Part shown: in pieces, positions 10,202 through 20,914 of the stretch
How positions within the stretch are numbered: the stretch's first letter is position 1
Layout of the letters: the number at the start of each line of letters is the position of its first letter
Source: a bacterium
GTDB taxonomy: Bacteria; CAYTYR01; UBA6262
Length of the DNA stretch: 64,000 bases
Reading direction: 5' to 3'
NCBI GenBank assembly: GCA_028712365.1
Contig: JAQTQE010000006.1
Span: 1 to 64,000, forward strand
Made by a program: the position numbers and the translations under genes
The notes under the pieces: generated by a model
Told to the model about the DNA's origin: nothing
Database searches by the model: none
Seen by the model: the letters and a program-made list of their open reading frames with translations, nothing else

Positions 10202-11211
10202 GATCTCTCTTTGGCGTCATTTGCTCTCGTTGCAGTCAGCTTGAACCTAATGAAAATTGAAGCTGCCGTGAAAACACCAAATAAAGTCAGCAACACGATG
10301 ATCAGTGTAACTCCACCATACCTTTGCAGCCGTAAAGCTATTAAAGAAACGGCCACCTGCAACACTCCATAAGCCAAAGTTACTTTCCAATGTGCCATTT
10401 GCCCCTCATTTACTAATAACTGGTAAAGATGCCGGCGATGCGCTTTAGTTATATTTTCCCGGTCCTTAAAGCGCACAAACATAGTAGTTAGCTCATCCGC
10501 ATAAAAAGGGAATAAAAAAGACACCAGCACAATAAAATCACTTATATCGCGTGTCAGATACGTCACCATTCCGGCGAAAAGGAATCCCAAGAAAGTACTG
10601 CCCACATCCCCCATAAAAACCTTGGCCCGGGGGAAATTAAAAGGTAAAAAACCGAGGCAAGCAACAACTACTGAATATAAAATCAGCAGTAATTTATCAT
10701 CAGCACCTTTGGACCACGCGAAATAACCCAAAAAAGAAAAGCTAATAATACCTGTGATAGCAGCAATCCCGTTAATCCCATCCATAAAATTATAAATATT
10801 GGTGGTACCAACTATGTAAACCGACAATAATAAGAACAGCATTATGGTTAGAGTGAAGTTCGCTGGCCAAGCATTAAAATTAGTCATAAATAACAGAGCT
10901 AGAAGTAATTGAAAAACAAGCCGCTTCCCCGGGGCAATTTCTCTTCTATCCGAAATCATCCCTAATAATCCGATTAGCATCGCTGGCAGACAAAATAAAA
11001 TGTTCATATTGATAAGCAAAGCTGTTACTAAAAAGCCTAATGCGATCCCACTGCCTGCACCTTTTGGTATTGGTTGGTCATGAGAACTGCGATCGTTGGG
11101 GTAGTCGACTAGCCCCATTTTTTCACCATTATGAGCTATGACCACAGCCATCCCCATACCGCACAACCAACTTGCTATAAAATACAAAACATTAGAAACA
11201 TTTAATTCCAT
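10198..11211 (-). CDS. MraY/WecA-family undecaprenyl-phosphate glycosylphosphotransferase
   Basis: GLVDYPNDRSSHDQPIPKGAGSGIALG, TTNIYNFMDGINGIAA, FMGDVGSTFLGF. Confidence 0.9.
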   Translation of the reverse strand: MELNVSNVLYFIASWLCGMGMAVVIAHNGEKMGLVDYPNDRSSHDQPIPKGAGSGIALGFLVTALLINMNILFCLPAMLIGLLGMISDRREIAPGKRLVFQLLLALLFMTNFNAWPANFTLTIMLFLLLSVYIVGTTNIYNFMDGINGIAAITGIISFSFLGYFAWSKGADDKLLLILYSVVVACLGFLPFNFPRAKVFMGDVGSTFLGFLFAGMVTYLTRDISDFIVLVSFLFPFYADELTTMFVRFKDRENITKAHRRHLYQLLVNEGQMAHWKVTLAYGVLQVAVSLIALRLQRYGGVTLIIVLLTLFGVFTAASIFIRFKLTATRANDAKERS

Positions 11212-12194
11212 TTTTTAACCGTTTTCAACCAGGCGATCTCGTCCTTAATTCCTGCTTCCAGAGTGTCCTGTGATTTATAACCAAGTTCTTGTATGATCTT
11301 GGCGGTAGAAAATGTCAGGGAAGAAAAAAGTTTCCTGAGACGTTCCGAATCGAAGGGCATCCTTCGACTGGTTATGTTCTCGAACAAATCCCCGATGTTA
11401 CCAGCGAATCGACCAAAAAAATAAGGCCATCGCGGTGGACGCCATTTCATTTCCAGGCCTGCGCAAATGGTTTCAATTAACGTGTTTAAAGTATAATTAT
11501 CCCCGTCAGTGGCAAGGAAAACCTGACCCCGGGCTTGGGGTTGAATAGAGGCAAGATAAGCCGCTATAGCCGTATTTTTAGCCGAAATCATGCTCCTTAC
11601 ATTCTGCCCTTTACCAAAAAAAATAAATCGTTTATGATAAATTGCTTCTATCAAGTTAGCTATATTTCCCCTGTCTAACGGACCATATACAACTGGAAAA
11701 CGCAAAACTACCCCTTCCGGCCCACCATTATTGGCCGCTTTCAATACCTCTTGTTCCGCGGCCAATTTACTTTGAGCGTAGGCGGTATGCGGAGTGCAAG
11801 GAGACAATTCGTCACCGGCAAAATCGCTGTCTTGGCCATATACTCCAACAGTAGAATAGAAAACCATTCTTCTTACATTGTTTTTCTTGGCCATTTTAAG
11901 CAAAAGCCTGGTACCTTCAACGTTTACCTGGTAAAATTCTTTATCAGTCTCGGAAGTTCCGGAAAAATCATGCACTTTCCCGGCCAGATGGAAAACAACT
12001 TCCGCTCCCTTTAACAGTTCGTCAACTGCTGCTTCATCATTTATGGCGCCTTTTACCACTTCAACTCCATTCACATGCAACGGTCTCTGGTCATTAGGCT
12101 CCAATAATAGTTTTAGAGTAAAATTATTCTGCTTGAGTAAGAGCATTAATGGCTGTCCTAAACAACCGGTACCGCCGGTTAAAGCAACTTTCAT
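11202..12194 (-). CDS. NAD-dependent epimerase/dehydratase (SDR)
   Basis: MKVALTGGTGCLGQPLMLLL, YAQSKLAAE; adjacent to WecA-like transferase as in WbpV/GNE-type arrangements. Confidence 0.85.
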   Translation of the reverse strand: MKVALTGGTGCLGQPLMLLLKQNNFTLKLLLEPNDQRPLHVNGVEVVKGAINDEAAVDELLKGAEVVFHLAGKVHDFSGTSETDKEFYQVNVEGTRLLLKMAKKNNVRRMVFYSTVGVYGQDSDFAGDELSPCTPHTAYAQSKLAAEQEVLKAANNGGPEGVVLRFPVVYGPLDRGNIANLIEAIYHKRFIFFGKGQNVRSMISAKNTAIAAYLASIQPQARGQVFLATDGDNYTLNTLIETICAGLEMKWRPPRWPYFFGRFAGNIGDLFENITSRRMPFDSERLRKLFSSLTFSTAKIIQELGYKSQDTLEAGIKDEIAWLKTVKKWN

Positions 12195-12214
12195 TATTAC
12201 CCCACCTCCGCCAA

Positions 12215-14074
12215 TTAGTTAACATGGTATTCAGATATTATTTCCTTGATCTTCGCCATTAGTTTTTCCCGATTCTCGGTTTTTGCTATATTTTCCAGCT
12301 CCATAATATTTTTGGTGATCTTCTTAATTTCGACACGTGTATTACGAGCCATGAATATTTTCTTGTATTTAGTCAAGCTCACGCCTTCAGTTTTGCTGAA
12401 AAGCTCTTCTTCCATTTTTTCTCCCGGCCTTAAACTGGTAAAGACGATCTCGATATCTTCCCCGTCTTTCAGACCGCTAAGTCTGATCAATTCCTTGGCT
12501 AAATCAACAATTTTAACTGGCTCACCCATATCTAAAACAAAAATATTTCCATGTTCCCCGATAGCTCCGGCCTGAATGACCAGTTGCACCGCTTCCGGAA
12601 TGGTCATAAAATATCTGTTCACTTCCGGATCGGTGACGGTAACAGGACCACCTTGGGCTATTTGCCGCTTAAATAACGGGATTACACTCCCGCTACTGCC
12701 CAGGACATTACCAAACCTGACGCACATGAATTTTGTCATATCGTGACCATTCATGCCTTGGATAACCAGTTCCGCTATTCGTTTGGTCGCGCCCATAACA
12801 CTGGTGGGATTAACCGCTTTGTCTGTGGAAATCAAGATGAACTTTTCCACACCTGCTTCCACTGAGAGCTGGCACATATTTAATGTACCTAAAACATTAT
12901 TTCTAATGGCCTTTTCGGGAAATCTTTCCATAAGATGGACATGCTTATGAGCAGCAGCATGGAAGATGACTTGCGGCTTGTATTTTCTTATTATTATCCG
13001 CATCTGGTCTTCATTGGTTATGTCCTCAACAATAGTTTGAATTGGGAATTGCGCCCGATATGGATTAAATTCTAAGTCAAGGAAGTATATGCTGTTTTCA
13101 TTGTTATCTATCAATAGTAATGATTTGGGTTCGAATTTCAGTACTTGCTTAGCCAACTCCGAGCCTATAGATCCGCCAGCTCCGGTGATCATTACCACCT
13201 TCCCAGCCAGATAAGAAGAAATTGCAGGTATATCCAGGTTTATTTTTTCACGGCCTAGCAAGTCGTCTATCTCTACATTCCTAATCTGCTTGATCGTAAC
13301 TCTGCCATTAGCTACATCATTAATACCAGGCATAGTCTTATAGATGCAACCACTTTCCTGGCAATACTTTACTATTTCCCGCATTTCCTTGCTACCGACG
13401 GATGGCACAGCAATCATGATTTCTTTAATATTATACCGGTTGACGATCTCTGGAATTTCCTTGACTTTGCCCAGTATTTTAACATTATGTATCCTCTCAC
13501 CTACCAGTTCACTATCATCATCTACGAATCCGATCGGCAAATACCCGGTTTGCGGATTACGCTGGATATCCCGTACCAGCATTTCTCCGGCATTGCCGGC
13601 CCCTACGATCAACAGTTCTTTGAGTTCGGTTGATCTTTTAATATGAACTTCCCGGTAAATGCGTACAAAGGACCTTGTACCGCCTACAAGGAGTAATGTA
13701 ATGAGCCACTCGATCACATAAATACTACGAGGATGGTTCATGCCCATATAATCCTGAAATGGCTGGCTATATTTCGACAGATAGGTAAGTACCGCAACAA
13801 TGATGACTGAGGCCATGGTAATGGATTTAAATATGGTGATAAAATCATGGATACCGAGATACCGCCATAAGCCCTTATAGAGACCAAAAAAAACATTGAC
13901 CACTATTCTTATTCCCAGGAATATTAATATGGTTCTCTTGAACTGGACGAAAAACGCCATGGGAATATTCCCATCAAACCTGAAAATATAGGCTAAATAT
14001 AAAGATAATGGAAATATTATTAAATCTGCAATAAAAAGTAAAAATCTCTTCCTGGTTATGGTGATTCCAGCCAT
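12215..14074 (-). CDS. Membrane-bound nucleoside-diphosphate sugar dehydratase (CapD/WbpM/PglF family)
   Basis: N-terminal TM helices, two Rossmann motifs (IVGAGNAGEM; MITGAGGSIGSELAKQ), ISTDKAVNPTSVMGATKR. Confidence 0.9.
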   Translation of the reverse strand: MAGITITRKRFLLFIADLIIFPLSLYLAYIFRFDGNIPMAFFVQFKRTILIFLGIRIVVNVFFGLYKGLWRYLGIHDFITIFKSITMASVIIVAVLTYLSKYSQPFQDYMGMNHPRSIYVIEWLITLLLVGGTRSFVRIYREVHIKRSTELKELLIVGAGNAGEMLVRDIQRNPQTGYLPIGFVDDDSELVGERIHNVKILGKVKEIPEIVNRYNIKEIMIAVPSVGSKEMREIVKYCQESGCIYKTMPGINDVANGRVTIKQIRNVEIDDLLGREKINLDIPAISSYLAGKVVMITGAGGSIGSELAKQVLKFEPKSLLLIDNNENSIYFLDLEFNPYRAQFPIQTIVEDITNEDQMRIIIRKYKPQVIFHAAAHKHVHLMERFPEKAIRNNVLGTLNMCQLSVEAGVEKFILISTDKAVNPTSVMGATKRIAELVIQGMNGHDMTKFMCVRFGNVLGSSGSVIPLFKRQIAQGGPVTVTDPEVNRYFMTIPEAVQLVIQAGAIGEHGNIFVLDMGEPVKIVDLAKELIRLSGLKDGEDIEIVFTSLRPGEKMEEELFSKTEGVSLTKYKKIFMARNTRVEIKKITKNIMELENIAKTENREKLMAKIKEIISEYHVN

Positions 14075-14103
14075 ATTAACCTCTCAATACTTTATATTTT
14101 TCA

Positions 14104-15171
14104 TCATCTGAGCAATTCCTCTCCCTGTGTTAGATCAACGTCTTCAACCATTATTTTATGTTTCTTTAGCAGAGTCACGGTGTCGGCCAGATTCAGAGCA
14201 GTATCTTTGGAACTAAATTCCTTTGTTAGGGCATTTGGTTCTCTTTTGTCTGTTTTCCGCAATTCCGGCAGCATTGGCAAGATAGCATAATAGTTGCCTC
14301 TTTTCACACAATGCGTTGCTTCTTCTTCTGAAACCATTATCTCATGCATCTTTTCCGCTGGTCTGATCCCGGTAATCTTAATAGCTATTTTCCTTTTGCC
14401 GATTAATGCTTTAGCAATATTCATTACTGTCGATGCGGAAACATTGGGCACATAGGTCTCACCTGGTTTGGCAAAACGCAAAGCTGTAAACAGGGTTTCC
14501 ACCGCTTGATTCAGGCTTAAAAGAAATCTGGTCATTCCGGGAACTGTGACCGTCACCGGACCGCCTTTTTTGATCTGTTCATGGAAAAGCGGAATAACTG
14601 AACCGCGCGAAGCCAAAACATTACCATAACGCACGCAAACAAACCGCGTAGCCGGATTGAGGATATTGGCAGCAACAAAGATCCTTTCTTGAATAGCTTT
14701 GGTCATGCCCATGACATTAATAGGTTTACAGGCCTTATCGGTGCTGACACCAATAACTGTATCTACTGGATAACTATTCTCTTCGATCGCCCTCACTATA
14801 TTGGCAGCTCCCAGGCAATTGGTTTGAACTGCCTGAGAGGGAAAGTATTCGCAGGTCGGGACCTGCTTCAGTGCCGCCGCATTAACTACGATATCCGCAC
14901 CTTTTAAGGCGCCACAGACATCAGCATAATCCCGTACATCGCCAATACGAAACTCTAAGGCATTTTTAAAATTATTATAGATAACTTCTTCAGTGGCAAC
15001 TAATTTGTGCAGATATGACATCCGCATTTGATGTTGCTTGGCTTCATCGCGGGACATTACAATTATTTTTTTGGGAGTACCTAGTTCCCCGCTGAGCACT
15101 CTTCTTACAAATACCTTACCCAATGATCCCGTACCGCCGACAACTAAGATCACTTTTCTTTCAAAAATCAT
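14104..15171 (-). CDS. UDP-GlcNAc 4,6-dehydratase/5-epimerase-like (WbjB/WbvB/FnlA type)
   Basis: ILVVGGTGSLGKVFVRRVL, VSTDKACKPINVMGMTKAI; CapD-like soluble SDR. Confidence 0.82.
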   Translation of the reverse strand: MIFERKVILVVGGTGSLGKVFVRRVLSGELGTPKKIIVMSRDEAKQHQMRMSYLHKLVATEEVIYNNFKNALEFRIGDVRDYADVCGALKGADIVVNAAALKQVPTCEYFPSQAVQTNCLGAANIVRAIEENSYPVDTVIGVSTDKACKPINVMGMTKAIQERIFVAANILNPATRFVCVRYGNVLASRGSVIPLFHEQIKKGGPVTVTVPGMTRFLLSLNQAVETLFTALRFAKPGETYVPNVSASTVMNIAKALIGKRKIAIKITGIRPAEKMHEIMVSEEEATHCVKRGNYYAILPMLPELRKTDKREPNALTKEFSSKDTALNLADTVTLLKKHKIMVEDVDLTQGEELLR

Positions 15172-16367
15172 TGTTTTCTCCTCTCAAAATTAGCCAGTAT
15201 CTGCGCCGCCGCCCGGGAAACGGAAAAAGTACTCTCCAGTAAGGAGCGCGCTCTAGCACCAATTTGTTTTCTTAATTTACTATCCCTAGTTAAGCGAATG
15301 GCATAATCTTTGAATCTGGCGTCATCTCCGTTAAGACAAACCAAGCCCGCGCTTTTCTTTTCCAGGACATCCTGCAAGTCGTTGCCGGGATTAATACTGG
15401 CCAGGATCGGCAGAGAATAATACATATAGCCAAGCATTTTCCCTGGAAAATTCTGAGTCTGATGCCTACGATCCAATAGAATAAGGCCGACATCAAATTC
15501 CGACAGCATAGCCAGATATTTTTGTTGGTCCACCGCATTATGTATCGTAAGATTGGTCAGTTTTTTCTTCTTAATTAGCCCCTTCAGCCGCTCAACTTCG
15601 CTGCCCTCACCTACCAGTAAAAAGTGAGCTTGAGTCTCGTTCAGCATGTTTTCGGCCAGTCTGATCAAATTATCCATATCCTGGGCTACCCCAATGTTCC
15701 CACCATAAAAAAACACTACTTTTCCTTGTAAACCAAGCTGTTCCCGGTAATTGGTGGCCGGGATATCCTGTTCCTTCAGTCTGGTCCAATTATATAGAAC
15801 TTCCAAACGGTATTTTTGGTCTAATCCGTTCCTCCTGAAGTAACTAAGATTGCCCGGCGACTGCACTCCGATCACATTAGCGGCCTCATATTGCTCCAAC
15901 TCCTTGCGGTGAAAGTACCAGGAAATCAATCCTCGCTTTAAAATACCGGCATCGATCGCCCATTGCGGAAAAATGTCCCGTAAAATAAGATAGGATGGAC
16001 AGTTAAACTGTTTCTTAAGTTTTTTAACCAGCGACCCCAGGAATATACTGGGAGACCACCATATCACTATATCACAAGCATTATCGCGAAAGAACTTTCT
16101 CCCCTGTTGCCACAAAATCGGAGAAAGAAGCCTCTCATTAATCCCTCGAAAAATTCTGAAAGAGCCATCAATCTTACCAGTTCGCACGCGCAGAATCTTT
16201 ACGCCGTCTATACAAGCGATCTCGGAGCCGGTCCTGAGCGTATCATCAGGAGTAAGAACAATAGCTTCATGTCCCAGGCGACAAAATTCAACAGCTAAAT
16301 CGTGAATTATTTTCGCGGTAGACTTGGGTTTTGGCAAATAGTAAACAGCAATTATTAAAATACGCAT
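15168..16367 (-). CDS. Glycosyltransferase family 4, WbuB-like (L-FucNAc/QuiNAc transferase type)
   Basis: MRILIIAVYYLPKPKSTAKIIHDLAVEFCRLGHEAIVLTPD...VVFFYGGNIGVAQDMDNLIRLAE; start moved from 16403 to ATG at 16367. Confidence 0.82.
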   Translation of the reverse strand: MRILIIAVYYLPKPKSTAKIIHDLAVEFCRLGHEAIVLTPDDTLRTGSEIACIDGVKILRVRTGKIDGSFRIFRGINERLLSPILWQQGRKFFRDNACDIVIWWSPSIFLGSLVKKLKKQFNCPSYLILRDIFPQWAIDAGILKRGLISWYFHRKELEQYEAANVIGVQSPGNLSYFRRNGLDQKYRLEVLYNWTRLKEQDIPATNYREQLGLQGKVVFFYGGNIGVAQDMDNLIRLAENMLNETQAHFLLVGEGSEVERLKGLIKKKKLTNLTIHNAVDQQKYLAMLSEFDVGLILLDRRHQTQNFPGKMLGYMYYSLPILASINPGNDLQDVLEKKSAGLVCLNGDDARFKDYAIRLTRDSKLRKQIGARARSLLESTFSVSRAAAQILANFERRKQ

Positions 16368-16368
16368 C

Positions 16369-17451
16369 TTAGAAATAGTTCGTGATCTGGCTGCGCAGCA
16401 CATTAATAACTACTGATGATGGGCTGACCGCTTCACTAAAATCATAATTTGCTTCCCACTTCATAGTTACCGCTGTTTCCACGGAAGCCGCGATATTTTC
16501 AGGATTTATTCCGGCAACCACGTGGGCACCGGCTTCCACTGTTTCCGGACGTTCAGTACTCTGTCTGACGCTTACACAGGGAACCTTATAAAATAATCCC
16601 TCCTCAGGAGTGGTCCCTGAATCAGCCACCAGGCAAAAAGCATTCATATTAAGGAAATTGAAATCATAAAAGCCCAGGGGATCAATGACTCTGACCCCTT
16701 GAGGGATATTCATATTTTTTAGTTTACTTTTGGTTCGCGGGTGCATGGGATAGATTATTTCTTTTTTGAATTTACCATAGATCAATCCCAGTCCATCCAG
16801 AATAGATTGAAATGACACCGGATCGTCAACATTCTCTTTACGATGAGCGGTAACGGCCACATACTGTTTGGCAGCCAGTCCTAAGGTATCCAGAATACGG
16901 CTTTGGCGTATTTTCCCTTGGAAAGCGCGCATTGCCTCAAAAGTGGGATTACCAGTAATAAATATTTTAGAGGGATGAATATCCTCCCTGATCAGGTTTT
17001 CCCGGTGATATTGATTAAAAGGCAGTAAGAAATCAGAAATATGGTCGATCAAAATGCGGTTCTTCTGTTCCGGCATGCGTTTATCCCAGGCTCTTAATCC
17101 GGCTTCCATGTGAAATATTTTAATATTCCTCTGTGCTGCCGGCAACACCGATAATCCGCTATAGGTATCACCCAGCACGATCAGTGCATCCGGTCTTACT
17201 TTTTCAAAAAGGTCATCGCTCTTCTTGATTACGTCTGAAACTTCTTTGCCATATGAACTGGTGTCGATCTGCAAATCGTAATCTGGAGCTCTTAATTCCA
17301 AGTCTCTAAAGAAAAAATCCTTAAGCTCTTTAGTATGGTTCTGGCTGGTATGGACCATAATATGATCAAAATTTAGCGTATCCAGTTTTTTGAGGACCGA
17401 CCACATTTTGATCATCTCCGGGCGAGTGCCCATTATTGTCATTACTTTCAT
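16369..17451 (-). CDS. Non-hydrolysing UDP-N-acetylglucosamine 2-epimerase (WecB/WbvD/FnlC-like)
   Basis: MKVMTIMGTRPEMIKMWSVL, GDTYSGLSVLPAAQ, ADSGTTPEEGLFYKVPCVSVRQSTERPE. Confidence 0.88.
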   Translation of the reverse strand: MKVMTIMGTRPEMIKMWSVLKKLDTLNFDHIMVHTSQNHTKELKDFFFRDLELRAPDYDLQIDTSSYGKEVSDVIKKSDDLFEKVRPDALIVLGDTYSGLSVLPAAQRNIKIFHMEAGLRAWDKRMPEQKNRILIDHISDFLLPFNQYHRENLIREDIHPSKIFITGNPTFEAMRAFQGKIRQSRILDTLGLAAKQYVAVTAHRKENVDDPVSFQSILDGLGLIYGKFKKEIIYPMHPRTKSKLKNMNIPQGVRVIDPLGFYDFNFLNMNAFCLVADSGTTPEEGLFYKVPCVSVRQSTERPETVEAGAHVVAGINPENIAASVETAVTMKWEANYDFSEAVSPSSVVINVLRSQITNYF

Positions 17452-17477
17452 TCTTTCCTCCTGTTTTAGTCTTTAAT

Positions 17478-18809
17478 TTATTCTGGGAATATACTTACCT
17501 TGGGCAACGGAATGATGAATTTCCCTCCAGCCTTGATATAATCCTGTCTTTTCTTTATTACTTCTTCGGTGAAAGCCCAGGCAAATAACAGCGCATAATC
17601 CGGATTTTTTGAGTTTCTAACGAAATCCCACGGTTTGATCGGCACATGGGTTCCCGGAGTGAAAAATCCATGTTTCGCCGGCGCATCATCTACAACATAA
17701 TCCAGATACCGGCCATCGATACCGCAATAATTCATAATGACTGTCCCCCGGCCAGACGCACCATAGCCGATAATCTTTTTCCCATCCTGCTTTAAACGGT
17801 CTAACAGCCTAAGCAACTGCTCCCGTGTATCTTTGACTTTAATCGCATATTCTGCATAAACATCAATCTTGTCAAAGCCTTTATCCCGTTCATACTGTTC
17901 CATCTGTATCACCGTTGCGGAAATACTTTCCGGCCGCTGGCCGATATTCCTGGAATAGAATCTGACCGAACCAGACCTGACTCCGGGTATATATTTAACG
18001 TCAAAAATCTCCATATCGAACTGTTTAAGAAATTTACGCAGGGCCATCAGAGAATAATAGCTCATGTGCTCATGATAGATCATATCATATTGCATTTCAT
18101 CGATAAGCGTTCCCAGGTAGTAGATCTCAAAAATGAATACCCCGTTATCCTTAAGCAGGTGTTTTATCCCTTTCATCACGTCTATCATACCATCAATATG
18201 GGCAAACGAGTAGCTGGAAACAATAGCATCGATTGGCCCGTATTTATTTTTCACTTGCCAAGCCAGCTTTTCAGTGAAATAATCATTGATTACAGTGGCG
18301 CCTTTAGTATCAATTAGTTTAACTACATTAGTCGCCGGATCTACACCTATGGCATGGACACCTAAAGCAGCCATAGGCCTGAGCAAAACGCCGTCATTGC
18401 AACCGATCTCCAGAGTCAATGGATGGGCCTCGTTCTTCAAGAAGCGTTCATATACCTCTCTGGCGTAATCCTTAAAATGCTCTACCAGCGTGCTTATCGC
18501 TGAAGAAAAAAAGAAATAGTTATTCTTAAACAGGGTATCCGCAGACACTACGTTACTGACCTGGACCAAATAACAATCCTGGCAGAAATTAAGGGTCAAG
18601 GGATAGTATTTCTCTGCGGCAAAATCCTTTTCCTTAATAAATCCTCCCGCTAACGGCACATCGCCCAGGTCCAACACTTTGGTCATGTTCTTACCTTGGC
18701 AGAAGCGACAAGTATCTCGCCGGGTGAATTTTCCTATCGGTTTATTGATGTTTATCAAAGCGATCTCCTTATTTTTTTGTAATGTGTCATTTTTGTTCGT
18801 TATGCTCAT
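17478..18809 (-). CDS. Sugar-nucleotide C-methyltransferase-like class I SAM methyltransferase (TylC3/NovU architecture)
   Basis: N-terminal CRFCQG...FCQDC zinc-type cysteines, LEIGCNDGVLLRPMAALG, IGYGASGRGTVIMNYCGI C-terminal domain. Confidence 0.82.
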   Translation of the reverse strand: MSITNKNDTLQKNKEIALININKPIGKFTRRDTCRFCQGKNMTKVLDLGDVPLAGGFIKEKDFAAEKYYPLTLNFCQDCYLVQVSNVVSADTLFKNNYFFFSSAISTLVEHFKDYAREVYERFLKNEAHPLTLEIGCNDGVLLRPMAALGVHAIGVDPATNVVKLIDTKGATVINDYFTEKLAWQVKNKYGPIDAIVSSYSFAHIDGMIDVMKGIKHLLKDNGVFIFEIYYLGTLIDEMQYDMIYHEHMSYYSLMALRKFLKQFDMEIFDVKYIPGVRSGSVRFYSRNIGQRPESISATVIQMEQYERDKGFDKIDVYAEYAIKVKDTREQLLRLLDRLKQDGKKIIGYGASGRGTVIMNYCGIDGRYLDYVVDDAPAKHGFFTPGTHVPIKPWDFVRNSKNPDYALLFAWAFTEEVIKKRQDYIKAGGKFIIPLPKVSIFPE

Positions 18810-19668
18810 TATACATTCGGTTCACCAGCTCTTCCCAGGATGGCGGATTATAACCGGTTAAAGAACGAAATTGCGATGAATCTAATGAACGGTCTGACAT
18901 CACTCCAGCATATGGTTCGATCTCTATCTGTTTTCCATACTGGGCAGCGATTAATCTTAGCAGATCGTATTTAGCTATCGGAGCAGAAGAAACATGATAG
19001 ACTCCTGAAAGCTCTTTATGGGGTAGAATATAATCAATGATGACTCTGGCCAGTTCTACTGTCGGCAAACCGGAATAAATCACGTTCGTGTATCCCCGAA
19101 CTTTTTCTTTCTGGCCCAGGAACCATTCCACCAAGCCGACTTTTTCCAGTAGCTCATGACCTATGATCGAGGTCCTGATAGTCACGCAGTTGGGATAACT
19201 CACCTCGCCTAAGAACTTAGTCATACCATAGAAATCAGAAATATTTTTCTTATCTTGTTCAACGTACATGCCCTTCTTTCCGTCAAAAACGACATCAGAA
19301 CTGATCTGGATTAATCTGGCTCCAGTCTTTTGGCAGGCTAACGCCAGCCGATGCGGGAATTGCGCATTCACAGTGATAGTGGCTAATGGATAACTCTCTA
19401 TCTGCGACTGCCTTATAAAAGCTATGCAATTAATCACAATATCCGGTTTTATGTCTTCCAGTATATGCGTAATAGCGGTAAAATCCTCAGCATCCACTCC
19501 TACGACCAGCCTTTTTTTGTATCGGGACTCAAACCATTTTTCTTCCGGCCTGATAGATAGGGCAGTAGCATAGACATCCAGTTTATCGTTTCTAAGATAT
19601 TGGGTGAATAAGCAATGCCCCAGCATACCTGTACCACCAAATATCATAATTCTCTTTTTCATTAACAC
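18787..19668 (-). CDS. RmlD-like SDR sugar reductase (WbvR-like)
   Basis: MIFGGTGMLGHCLFTQYL, ISSDVVFDGKKGMY, DFYGMTKFLGE; 293 aa, no CapF cupin extension. Confidence 0.82.
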   Translation of the reverse strand: MLMKKRIMIFGGTGMLGHCLFTQYLRNDKLDVYATALSIRPEEKWFESRYKKRLVVGVDAEDFTAITHILEDIKPDIVINCIAFIRQSQIESYPLATITVNAQFPHRLALACQKTGARLIQISSDVVFDGKKGMYVEQDKKNISDFYGMTKFLGEVSYPNCVTIRTSIIGHELLEKVGLVEWFLGQKEKVRGYTNVIYSGLPTVELARVIIDYILPHKELSGVYHVSSAPIAKYDLLRLIAAQYGKQIEIEPYAGVMSDRSLDSSQFRSLTGYNPPSWEELVNRMYNEHNEQK

Positions 19669-19675
19669 TCCCCGC

Positions 19676-20893
19676 TTACCCTGTCATGTATGGCTGCTGT
19701 TGGTGCGTAGTAGATGCTAGAGGCACAAATGTTTTATATAAAACAAGCGACAAGAGCAACATGCCGGTGGAAGACATAAGTAATGGATTAGAAAAACACA
19801 TTATCAAATAGAAAAAATAAGCAATAAATATATAATGTAACTGGTGGTACTTTTTCTGTTTTAGTTTGCTTAAAGGATACAGGATCAAGACCAGTGACGG
19901 CAATGACAGAACTACCCCAAATCTCCGCAGAAACTCTAAATAGGTAAGCTCGGTTACAGACACATACCCTCTGATGGAAGAACGGAAATAAGAACCTAAA
20001 CCCTGGCCAAATAACAAGACCATGTTATCGGAAAACAACTTATAATAATCCTTAACAAACGATAATTTATACCTATTAGAGGTTTGCTCGGGCCGGAACA
20101 TGCTAATTCTGATCGCCTCCCAGTAATTTACATACAATATGCTAATAAGTATTGCAACTCCTATAAAGATAAATACTTTTCTGCGGGAATACCAGTAAGC
20201 GGTAAATACCGGGGTAATAATACTGATTACTATATTGCTCCTGGTTGCTCCGCAAAACATGGCTACAATGTTAATAGCCGCCAGCAGAACATACGTTGCC
20301 TTGTTAATGCCTTGGGCGTAAAAGGCCTTCTTCGTAAAGTAGGTTATCGGGAAAACGATCAAGGGTGAAGTATGAAAGAAAACTTGCGGTGCCGACGGTA
20401 ATATAAATTTACCGTAATCTTTCGAACCCATAGCCCAGATAGTATATTTCAAGCCAATGTTCTCATACAGCCTTTGGGCCAGGGAATTATTAACATAATA
20501 CAGGATAAGAATCAATATCGTCACTACTGAAAGCAGCGAGAGAATGATCAACGCCGGCTTAATCAAGTCTATTCTGGCTACATAAAGGACAATGACTATG
20601 GTCAGGAACAAATAAGCCTTAAGGTACTGGAAGCCGTCGAAATTAACATATTTATTGTCATTAAAGTAATAATAAACGATAGAGATCAAAGGGATCAATA
20701 TGAATAAACCCAGGTATACGACCATGGTCATGGGTATCCGCAAAACTTTTTTATTGATTATGCTGTCCGACAAGAATAATAGCCAGGCTAAAAGAAATAA
20801 GGGCATTTTCATTCCCAGTAGCAGGTCAGCCGGATCGAATATACATCCGGCAATCAGTATAATTAGCGTGATCTTTAGCAATTTCCTGACCAA
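19676..20893 (-). CDS. O-antigen polymerase-like membrane protein
   Basis: Multi-TM; LLFGQGLGSYFRSSIRGYVSVTELTYLEFLRRFGVVLSLPSLVLILYPLSK. Confidence 0.75.
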   Translation of the reverse strand: MVRKLLKITLIILIAGCIFDPADLLLGMKMPLFLLAWLLFLSDSIINKKVLRIPMTMVVYLGLFILIPLISIVYYYFNDNKYVNFDGFQYLKAYLFLTIVIVLYVARIDLIKPALIILSLLSVVTILILILYYVNNSLAQRLYENIGLKYTIWAMGSKDYGKFILPSAPQVFFHTSPLIVFPITYFTKKAFYAQGINKATYVLLAAINIVAMFCGATRSNIVISIITPVFTAYWYSRRKVFIFIGVAILISILYVNYWEAIRISMFRPEQTSNRYKLSFVKDYYKLFSDNMVLLFGQGLGSYFRSSIRGYVSVTELTYLEFLRRFGVVLSLPSLVLILYPLSKLKQKKYHQLHYIFIAYFFYLIMCFSNPLLMSSTGMLLLSLVLYKTFVPLASTTHQQQPYMTG

Positions 20894-20914
20894 AATATCT
20901 CCCTGTTTTTCGCT

